Below, piece after piece: positions 1-6,359 of a stretch of 7,990 nucleotides of DNA; positions within the stretch are counted from its first letter, which is position 1, and each line of letters begins with the position of its first letter. A program made the position numbers and the translations under genes. Source of the stretch: an uncultured Bacteroidales bacterium. GTDB lineage: Bacteria; Bacteroidota; Bacteroidia; Bacteroidales; UBA932. The stretch lies in the NCBI GenBank assembly GCA_934678915.1, contig CAKUSF010000098.1, forward strand, positions 1 to 7,990. The letters run 5' to 3'. The notes below the pieces were generated by a model, which saw only the letters and a list, made by a program, of their open reading frames with translations, ran no database searches and was not told the DNA's origin.

Positions 1-1605
1 GAGTTCCTCTACGAGGATTCCAAGCAGTATTGGGCCCCTGAGACCAATGAAGGGTCCACGACCCTTTGGATGATCGGAACAAAAGACATTCGTTACACGA
101 CATCAAACACCATCACCTACGATGACAAATTCGGTGACCATTCCCTCCGTCTGCTTCTTGGTCAGGAGGCTATGACCGACACTTATGACTACCTCGGTGG
201 CAAATCTCCAAACGTTGACCCTCTGATCCCTTACCCTACGACATCCACCGATGCTCAGGATGCGGTTCTCTATAACTTCTCCGAGGAGTCAATGCTCTCT
301 TTCTTCGGAGTCGCTGACTATAACTATCTGAACAAATATTATCTTCAGGCGTCACTCCGCGCGGACGGCAGCTCCCTTTTCGGATCAGACAACAGATGGG
401 GTGTGTTCTGGTCAGTGGGTGGTTCATGGAACATTTCCAAGGAAAATTTCATGAGGAATTCAAACCACTGGCTCAGCGCCCTCAAACTCCGTGCTTCCTA
501 TGGAGTGAACGGTAACAACAACATTTCCGCATACCGGGCTTACGGAATCTATTCCACAGCTACTTATGCCAATCTTGTCGGAATGGTTCCTTCAAGACCT
601 GCGAACCCTGAGCTTTCATGGGAGAAGAACAAGACTTGGAACTTAGGTCTTGATTTCGGATTCTTTGATGACAGACTTACCGGTAGCGTGGATGTTTACC
701 AGAGAAAGACTGATGACATGCTTCTTTCAAAGCAGGTGCCTTACACGACCGGCTTCGCGTCCAACTTCATGAACATCGGTTCCATCCGCAACCGTGGTGT
801 CGAGCTTCAGCTTGAGGGAATCCTTTTCCGAAATAGCGATTGGCTTTGGACCGCTGGCTTCAACATTGCGTTCAACAGATCCAAAGTGCTTGACCTTGGT
901 GACTCTGAGTTCCTTTCTGTGTCAGACAACCGTGCCGGTACTGGGAGCAACAGTGGAACCCCTGCAAGAATAGTTAAGGGCAGAAGCCTTTACACATTCT
1001 ACCTTCGTGATTGGTACGGTGTCAACCCTTCAACAGGCGCAGGTCTCTGGTACGATGAGGATGGCAAGCTAACTTCTGATGTCAACAAGGCACGATACGT
1101 CTACAAAGGATCTCCTGAACCTAAGGCTACAGGTGGTTTCAACACCAGCCTCTCATGGAAAGGCTTCAACCTCTCCGCATTCTTTGAGTTTGTCGCTGGC
1201 AACAAGGCTGTCGTCTCCAACACCTATATTGATGACGGTTACGACATGACCACAAACACCTCCACCGCAGCTCTGAACTACTGGAAGAAACCAGGTGATA
1301 CAGGTGTGACTCCTAAACCGGTTGCCGGACAGCCTGGGCGTTATTTCGTCGGCTATTCTACCAGATTCTTGCAGGACGGCAGCTACCTTCGAATCAAGGA
1401 TGTGACCTTGTCCTACAGCCTCCCGGAGGTCGCTTTGAAGACTATCGGCATGAAGGGTGTAAGAGTCTACGTGAGCGCGCTCAATCCTTACACATTCCAC
1501 AATCTGATGGCGCTTGACCCGGAAATCGGCCCTATGGGCTACAGCCTTGGTGCCGCCCACTCAATGGTCAAGACATTTGTCGGTGGTGTTGAATTATCAT
1601 TCTAA
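1..1605 (+). CDS. SusC/RagA-family TonB-dependent outer-membrane transporter, C-terminal part (5' end outside window)
   Basis: This frame is open from base 1 and ends at TAA 1603-1605, so 534 residues of a larger protein are visible. SusC proteins are usually about 1000 residues, so the signal peptide, any carboxypeptidase-like domain, the plug and the first barrel strands lie upstream. The Met at base 70 is internal, because the frame reads through it with family-like sequence. Residues below are numbered from base 1. Typical SusC barrel signatures are LKLRASYGVNGNNNI (161-175), NPELSWEKN (202-210), GSIRNRGVELQ (260-270), YLRIKDVTLSYSLP (462-475) and VYVSALNPYTF (489-499). The chain ends in GGVELSF with a terminal Phe, the usual outer-membrane barrel insertion signal. 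By family knowledge it is the TonB-driven import channel that pairs with the SusD-like lipoprotein 14 bp downstream. Its ligand cannot be read from the sequence. Family assignment is very secure. Confidence 0.96.
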   Translation, partial: EFLYEDSKQYWAPETNEGSTTLWMIGTKDIRYTTSNTITYDDKFGDHSLRLLLGQEAMTDTYDYLGGKSPNVDPLIPYPTTSTDAQDAVLYNFSEESMLSFFGVADYNYLNKYYLQASLRADGSSLFGSDNRWGVFWSVGGSWNISKENFMRNSNHWLSALKLRASYGVNGNNNISAYRAYGIYSTATYANLVGMVPSRPANPELSWEKNKTWNLGLDFGFFDDRLTGSVDVYQRKTDDMLLSKQVPYTTGFASNFMNIGSIRNRGVELQLEGILFRNSDWLWTAGFNIAFNRSKVLDLGDSEFLSVSDNRAGTGSNSGTPARIVKGRSLYTFYLRDWYGVNPSTGAGLWYDEDGKLTSDVNKARYVYKGSPEPKATGGFNTSLSWKGFNLSAFFEFVAGNKAVVSNTYIDDGYDMTTNTSTAALNYWKKPGDTGVTPKPVAGQPGRYFVGYSTRFLQDGSYLRIKDVTLSYSLPEVALKTIGMKGVRVYVSALNPYTFHNLMALDPEIGPMGYSLGAAHSMVKTFVGGVELSF

Positions 1606-1619
1606 AAAGAACGTGAATT

Positions 1620-3080
1620 ATGAAAAGAACACTTATATATATTATTGGTGCCGTCTCTCTTCTTTGTGTGACAGGGTGCGATAAGAATTTCCTCACAAGG
1701 GAGCCTAAGCTTTCTCAGAGTACCGAGTTGACTTTGGCAACTTATGATGGACTTAAAAACGCCACATTCGGTGCCTACTACTATCTTGCTTCCACTGGTT
1801 GGTACGGGGCCGACTGGATTCTTGACTCTGAAATGCGTTCGGGCAACGGTAAGAAATCCTCTTACAAGAACTCTGGCCGTTGCGTCCAGTCCTACACATG
1901 GAACTACACGGAGGACAACACTTCAGCCATGTGGGCCTACTGCTACTACACCGTGGCGATGGCTAACAATGTGATCGACAATCTTGAGGGAAAGGAAACT
2001 ACCGAGGTGACCACACAAGATCTGAACAATCTCAAGGCGGAGTGCCTGTTCCTCAGGGCTTTCAGCCATTTCGAGAATGCCCTCACCTTCGGGCAGCCTT
2101 ACACCTATGCCGTGAAGAACGACAAGGAGAGTCTTGGTGTCCCTTACATTTACCACACAGATCCTGCCGGCAAACCTGCTAGAGAGACTGTCATCTCAAA
2201 CTACGAGAACGTTGTGAAAGACCTTCTTGAGGCTGAGAGCATCATTGACCCGGCTTACGTTCACGACGGCACGGCCGATCCTGCCGCCACCGTCAACATC
2301 AACACCATCAGAGCTCTTCTCTCAAGAGTTTATCTCTACATGGGAGAATGGCAGAAGGCAGCTGATTACGCGACATTGGTGATTGAGAGCGGCAAGTACA
2401 AGTTGTGGACGGCCGCTGAATATCCTACCGTCTGGACGGCCGAGGCCGGAACCGGTGAGGTAATCTTCGAAATATATGGCAAACGTTCCAATTCTGCCTA
2501 TGGCTCTTGGGAGGATATCTCATGGATGACGAGTCCTGCCGGTTACGGTGACCCTCAGGTGGCTTCTTCGCTTCTTTCTCTTTACGAAGAGGGTGATGTT
2601 CGTCTGAAGACTTACAGGACTGATGAAAAGGAAGAGTCCGGATGCTGGTGGACAACCAAGTATGCGGGTAAGGGAGACAACGCTTCCCCTGACTGCAACA
2701 ACGTTGTGATCCTTCGTCTGTCAGAAATGTACCTCAACAGGGCTGAAGCCTTGAAGAACGGTGCTTCAATTCCAGGAACCACAGCAGTGAAGGATCTCAA
2801 TGCGATCGCTGGTATTCGTGGGGCTTCCGCTTACACTTCAGCAGGTCAGATTGACATCGAGACAGAGCGTCGCAAAGAACTTGCATGGGAAGGCCACTAC
2901 ATCTATGATCTCGCCCGCTGGGGCAAGTCTGTGACCCGTACCGAGTCGGAATACCCTCTTTGCACGATGAACCTCAATGTTGAGTTCCCAAGCTACCGTT
3001 GGGCCCTTCCTATTCCGAAGAGAGAACTCGACATCAATGAGAACCTTGTTCCGAATCCTGGATATTCAACTTCTAAATAA
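1620..3080 (+). CDS. SusD/RagB-family nutrient-binding outer-membrane lipoprotein
   Basis: The product has 486 residues, a normal length for SusD proteins. The N-terminus is a lipoprotein signal: Lys/Arg at positions 2-3, a hydrophobic core, and lipobox VTGC with the lipidated Cys at 20. Next comes DKNFLTREP, the usual SusD opening. Helical TPR-like segments are seen at about 138-160 (LKAECLFLRAFSHF), 228-265 (RALLSRVYLYMGEWQKAADYA) and 361-380 (VVILRLSEMYLNRAEAL). The C-terminal family signatures are ERRKELAWEGHYIYDLARWG (from 416) and RWALPIP (460-466) followed by NENLVPNPGY (473-482). In the known SusCD complexes this protein is an extracellular lid that binds ligand over the SusC pore. 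It starts 14 bp after the SusC stop, behind an A-rich stretch, so it is almost certainly co-transcribed with it. The surface ligand-contacting loops cannot be assigned, so glycan versus peptide specificity stays open. Confidence 0.96.
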   Translation: MKRTLIYIIGAVSLLCVTGCDKNFLTREPKLSQSTELTLATYDGLKNATFGAYYYLASTGWYGADWILDSEMRSGNGKKSSYKNSGRCVQSYTWNYTEDNTSAMWAYCYYTVAMANNVIDNLEGKETTEVTTQDLNNLKAECLFLRAFSHFENALTFGQPYTYAVKNDKESLGVPYIYHTDPAGKPARETVISNYENVVKDLLEAESIIDPAYVHDGTADPAATVNINTIRALLSRVYLYMGEWQKAADYATLVIESGKYKLWTAAEYPTVWTAEAGTGEVIFEIYGKRSNSAYGSWEDISWMTSPAGYGDPQVASSLLSLYEEGDVRLKTYRTDEKEESGCWWTTKYAGKGDNASPDCNNVVILRLSEMYLNRAEALKNGASIPGTTAVKDLNAIAGIRGASAYTSAGQIDIETERRKELAWEGHYIYDLARWGKSVTRTESEYPLCTMNLNVEFPSYRWALPIPKRELDINENLVPNPGYSTSK

Positions 3081-3091
3081 TGCTTTGGATT

Positions 3092-3982
3092 ATGAGAAAT
3101 ACTTTTAAATATATTGGATTGGCACTGGTCGCGGCTACGGCCCTGATCTCGTGCGACAGCAACGATCCTTCCAAGTTCGATGACAAGGATGCGTTCGTGG
3201 CGTTCGACAAAACATCAGTTTCCTTGTCTGAGGACTACTCCACCGGAGGAGCTGTCTGCAAGATTCCTGTGACCCTTGCTTCTGTCAAGGGGCTTGAGGA
3301 GACCGTAAAGTTCGAGGTTGTCTCTCCTGAGACGAAAGGAGCCAAGGAAGGCGTGAACTTCGAGGTTCTGACATCTTCCGGAGTCCTTTCCTTCAACGCT
3401 GAGAACCGCACACAGTACATTGAAATCAAGACGATCTATGATGGTGTTTACACCGGTGACCTTAAGTTCTCCATCAACCTTGTCGGAACCGATTCCGTCC
3501 CTGCAGGATCAGAAGGATCATGTACTGTGACCATCAATGACATCGACCACCCTCTCAGCTTCATGCTTGGAAGCTACACCGCAACAGGAGACAACTATTG
3601 GAATGGACCTGTCACATGGACAATGACATTCTACAAGGATGAAGATGACGATCACATGGTTTGGATTGACAATCTCTTCCAGGTTGACGGTTGGGCTAAC
3701 GAGAAGACCCGTTATTATGGTACAATCAACGAGGATCACACAATCCTTAATATTCCATTCGGACAGGAAACCGTGTACAAGTACTCGAATGGCAAGCCTG
3801 TGACCCTGTTGGGCTTTGATGGCAATAGTGGCTATGACAGTGGCTCGGTTGATGTCAAGATTATCAATGAAGGCGGTAAGGTAACACTTGATTTCGGAAC
3901 TGAATGGGGTATTTGGGCATGGATTGAGGACGCTGGTAACCTCAACATCGTCAAACCGGGCATCAAGGCGGTTAAAAACTAG
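3092..3982 (+). CDS. Predicted surface lipoprotein with Calx-beta-like domain and beta-rich C-terminal domain, in SusE/F position
   Basis: I chose ATG 3092 (296 residues) because it gives a standard lipoprotein signal: MRNTFKYIG, a hydrophobic core, and lipobox LISC with Cys 21. An in-frame ATG at 3080 overlaps the last base of the SusD stop (TAATG) and would add MLWI ahead of the signal. It cannot be excluded and could support translational coupling. Residues about 33-150 resemble a Calx-beta domain: FVAFDKTSVSLSED, then KEGVNFEVL with SSGVLSFNAE, and a closing strand CTVTINDID. Residues about 157-296 (from LGSYTATG) form a separate Trp/Tyr-rich, beta-strand-like domain with an acidic stretch DEDDD. 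Its pattern recurs in the next gene. Acidic residues soon after the Cys (DSND) fit surface export in Bacteroidota. By position the likely role is ligand capture for the SusC/SusD transporter. This is inferred from context only, and no catalytic motif is visible. Confidence 0.85.
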   Translation: MRNTFKYIGLALVAATALISCDSNDPSKFDDKDAFVAFDKTSVSLSEDYSTGGAVCKIPVTLASVKGLEETVKFEVVSPETKGAKEGVNFEVLTSSGVLSFNAENRTQYIEIKTIYDGVYTGDLKFSINLVGTDSVPAGSEGSCTVTINDIDHPLSFMLGSYTATGDNYWNGPVTWTMTFYKDEDDDHMVWIDNLFQVDGWANEKTRYYGTINEDHTILNIPFGQETVYKYSNGKPVTLLGFDGNSGYDSGSVDVKIINEGGKVTLDFGTEWGIWAWIEDAGNLNIVKPGIKAVKN

Positions 3983-3996
3983 TAATAGAATTGTAT

Positions 3997-5583
3997 ATGA
4001 AAAAGATATTAGTCATACTTCTTGCAGCTTCAGCGACACTCGCCAGCTGCGTGAAATTCGAAGAGGATGGCCAGATTAATTACGACTCAACCACTGCTCC
4101 GGAAATCACAGCGCAGGTGGTTGCCGATGACTCCATCCATGTAACCATCACCGGAAAGACCGGGACAGGGTTCTATTCCTACGCTGTGCTGGCCGGAGGT
4201 GAGCAAACTTTGGATGCGGAGAAACTTCTCAAAGGCTCCTACACCGCCCTTGAATCCGGAGTGATCGATTTCTCGAAAGAGTCTTCAGTCGAGTTCGGTG
4301 TAAGTGATCTTACTCCGAACGCGGCCTACACAGTCTATGCTGTGGCGGCCAGCCCGATGGGTGTCCTCACCGAAGTTGTCACTTCGTCTGTGACGACCAC
4401 AGACAGCACCGCTCCGGGGCTCTCCAACCTTGCCGTCAGCGCTTCAGACACTACGTTGGTGTACACAATTACTTACAACGATCCTGTCACTTTGGGCAAT
4501 GGTGAGGTGACAGCCCACGTCTATGCAGTCAATGGAGAGTACGACAAGGAGAACAAGGTGCTTGTTGAGTACAAGAACTATAAGGTGCCTGCGGCATCCC
4601 TGTCAACGAATGGCAAGAATCTTATTGTAAGCCTTCCAAGGGAGGAGGCTATCCCGGGAGCCATCGTCACTCTTACATATACCGCTGGCGTTGTGGTCAA
4701 TGGAGTTGGTACGCCATGCGCTGCTTACAGCAACAGCATCGTTGACGGAACCGGAAAGGTGACAAGAGGAATTGGTGGGGCTTACGATAACGTAAGTTTC
4801 GATTTCACCCTTAACGAGACCTGGCCGGCTGACACTGTGGTTTACTTCAGCGACTGGACCAAGCTTATGCCGGTGGCTTACAGCAAGAGCGACTATGCGC
4901 TTGCCGGTGCCACAAGCAACGCTAACTTCAAAGTGAAGGTTGTTGACGGCAACGACAGAACCGTCACCTACGACGCGGCCACTTTCGGAGTTCTCAATGA
5001 GACTACTGTTGGCTTCAAACTGAACGAGGCTCCTGGCTATGGTACATCACTGTCCTTCACCATCGCGGAAGGTTCTTTCGAGGATCTTTTTGGAAATTCG
5101 AACAATGAGTTCACTTCGGATGGCAACTACTATTGCTCTTACGGCTATAGTCTGGAGGACATCGTCGGCAAATATACTGTCACGGGTGTCAGCTATTGGG
5201 CTGGCAATGATGAAACCAAGACGTGGGTCATTGAGAAAAGCGATGACGCGAAGAAAGGTGATGTGATGATAACCACCTATTGGGGAGTGGAGTGCGACTC
5301 ACCGATTTATGCCTATTTCGACAAGGACGCTGGCATCTTCACGATTCCTGATTTCCAGAAGTTCTACACAATCAAGGATAAAGAAGGCAAGGCTGCTAAA
5401 GATGTATATTTGGCATGCAACACCAATGACGACAATGCCGTGGTTAACTTGAAAGTCCAGACTTCTGGTTCTTTCTCTGGAAATGACCTTTGGTTCGGCT
5501 ACTATCTGAATGATTTGGTTGATAGTTCAAAGAGTGGATGGGGAAATCTGTTCAAAACGGTAAGCGGAACACGCACCGAGTAG
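3997..5583 (+). CDS. Predicted surface lipoprotein with FN3/Ig-like domains and the same type of C-terminal domain
   Basis: The start is ATG 3997 (528 residues). The frame can be extended to a TTG at 3991, but MKKILVILL is a textbook signal start. The lipobox is LASC with Cys 18, followed by VKFEED. Residues about 34-138 look FN3-like: APEITAQVVADD at the front, SDLTPNAAYTVYAVAAS near the end, then a VTTTDSTAP hinge. Residues about 140-250 and 258-385 resemble SbsA-type bacterial Ig-like domains, with strands such as NGKNLIVSLP and a later AEGSFEDLFGNS where the family often has a phrase like GAF.D..GN. Residues about 387-528 (IVGKYTVTG, TWVIEKSDD, DVMITTYWGV, AGIFTIPDF) parallel the C-terminus of the preceding lipoprotein. 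It is the last gene before the hairpin at 5609. An elongated, surface-anchored binding protein serving the SusCD transporter is the best inference, and no enzyme motif is seen. Confidence 0.85.
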   Translation: MKKILVILLAASATLASCVKFEEDGQINYDSTTAPEITAQVVADDSIHVTITGKTGTGFYSYAVLAGGEQTLDAEKLLKGSYTALESGVIDFSKESSVEFGVSDLTPNAAYTVYAVAASPMGVLTEVVTSSVTTTDSTAPGLSNLAVSASDTTLVYTITYNDPVTLGNGEVTAHVYAVNGEYDKENKVLVEYKNYKVPAASLSTNGKNLIVSLPREEAIPGAIVTLTYTAGVVVNGVGTPCAAYSNSIVDGTGKVTRGIGGAYDNVSFDFTLNETWPADTVVYFSDWTKLMPVAYSKSDYALAGATSNANFKVKVVDGNDRTVTYDAATFGVLNETTVGFKLNEAPGYGTSLSFTIAEGSFEDLFGNSNNEFTSDGNYYCSYGYSLEDIVGKYTVTGVSYWAGNDETKTWVIEKSDDAKKGDVMITTYWGVECDSPIYAYFDKDAGIFTIPDFQKFYTIKDKEGKAAKDVYLACNTNDDNAVVNLKVQTSGSFSGNDLWFGYYLNDLVDSSKSGWGNLFKTVSGTRTE

Positions 5584-5608
5584 TCTCCACCTGCATTTGA
5601 GATAGGTG

Positions 5609-5637
5609 AAAGGGAGCCGCTGGCGCGGCCCCCTTTT
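5609..5637 (+). terminator. Probable intrinsic terminator closing the SusCD operon
   Basis: A near-perfect hairpin lies 26 bp after the stop at 5583. The left arm AAAGGG-A-GCCGC (5609-5620) pairs with GCGGC-C-CCCTTT (5625-5636) around a TGGC loop, giving 11 pairs with a single A/C mismatch. TTTT at 5634-5637 overlaps the end of the right arm, so the U tract is short (the next bases are CGCC). Position and shape suit a terminator between the SusCD operon and the next two genes. With such a short U tract, some read-through is possible. Confidence 0.72.
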
Positions 5638-5678
5638 CGCCTTAAAATGATATTCAGCCATAATAATTGATTTTTGAC

Positions 5679-6347
5679 ATGAGAAAACTTATTTTGACAG
5701 TTGTTCTGGCGATCGGTTCATTTATGATGACCAGTGCGCAGAAACCTACAACCACTTACCCTTACCTCTACCCTATGTTTACAAGCGGAACGGTGGTTAT
5801 GGAGACCGGAAACAAAGAGGAGAAGGAGATGAACATCCATCTCCGCGCTGACAAACTTCACTACATTGACAACGGGATAATCAAGGAGGCGTTCCTTGAC
5901 GATGTCAAGGCAGTGGAGATCGGGAACGACATATTCATTCCTGTCTTCGGGCGCATGATGAAAGTCATCGCCAAGAACGACAATGGTTGTGTCGCTGCTG
6001 AGATTCTCGGAGATTTCGAGGCAGCCCGCGAGGCCAAAGGAGCATACGGCACGTCTTCAACATCGTCCTCGACCATGAAACTTACCTCGCTTCAAACAGA
6101 TGCACAGGTGAACCAAAACTATATGAACATTCTCAACGAGAAGGACCATGGAATGGAATTGAGGGTAAGGACAACATACTACCTGATCACGCCTAAATTC
6201 AAGCTAAAAGCCAGCAAGAAAGATGTCAACGCATCCTTGCCGGCAAATATCGAAGTGGATTACAGATCCTTCCTCAAGTCACACAAGGTCAAGTGGAGCG
6301 ACCCGCAGAGTCTGCTCATGGTCGTTGATTTTCTGAACAATTATTAA
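5679..6347 (+). CDS. Secreted protein of unknown function (Bacteroidota-type, YPYLYP N-terminus)
   Basis: The start is ATG 5679 (222 residues). A TTG at 5667 extends the frame by four residues, but MRKLILTVV begins a proper signal peptide. It looks like a type I signal peptide with cleavage after TSA (18-20), leaving Gln 21 as the first mature residue, which is common in Bacteroidota. No lipobox is present, so the product is probably periplasmic or released. The mature start has YPYLYPMFTSGTVVM, then a beta-rich part (KLHYIDNGIIKEAFLDDVKAVEIGNDIFIPVFGRMMKVI). A Ser/Thr-rich linker at about 125-132 separates this from a more polar C-terminal half. From memory it resembles a common uncharacterised Bacteroidota protein of about this length, but I cannot name a function. 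A probable terminator lies upstream, and the protease gene starts 12 bp downstream, so these two genes are probably co-transcribed. No clear promoter was found in front of it. Confidence 0.85.
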   Translation: MRKLILTVVLAIGSFMMTSAQKPTTTYPYLYPMFTSGTVVMETGNKEEKEMNIHLRADKLHYIDNGIIKEAFLDDVKAVEIGNDIFIPVFGRMMKVIAKNDNGCVAAEILGDFEAAREAKGAYGTSSTSSSTMKLTSLQTDAQVNQNYMNILNEKDHGMELRVRTTYYLITPKFKLKASKKDVNASLPANIEVDYRSFLKSHKVKWSDPQSLLMVVDFLNNY

Positions 6348-6359
6348 TCCCGTTCTGAA

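Noticed and set aside
1153..1560. Open frame of 135 codons on the - strand
   Set aside because: It is antisense to the conserved C-terminal barrel strands of the SusC-like gene, with no start context or domain of its own.
3888..4079. Short + strand frame bridging the two lipoprotein genes
   Set aside because: It is out of frame with both genes, which each have full lipoprotein signals or conserved ends, and its translation looks like a frame-shifted shadow.
5638..5678. Possible promoter (Bacteroidota -7 element TAnnTTTG) before the small secreted protein
   Set aside because: The stretch is A/T-rich, but no exact TAnnTTTG with an upstream TTG was found at a sensible distance. The nearest match (GATTTTTG, 5669-5676) lacks the TA and touches the start codon.
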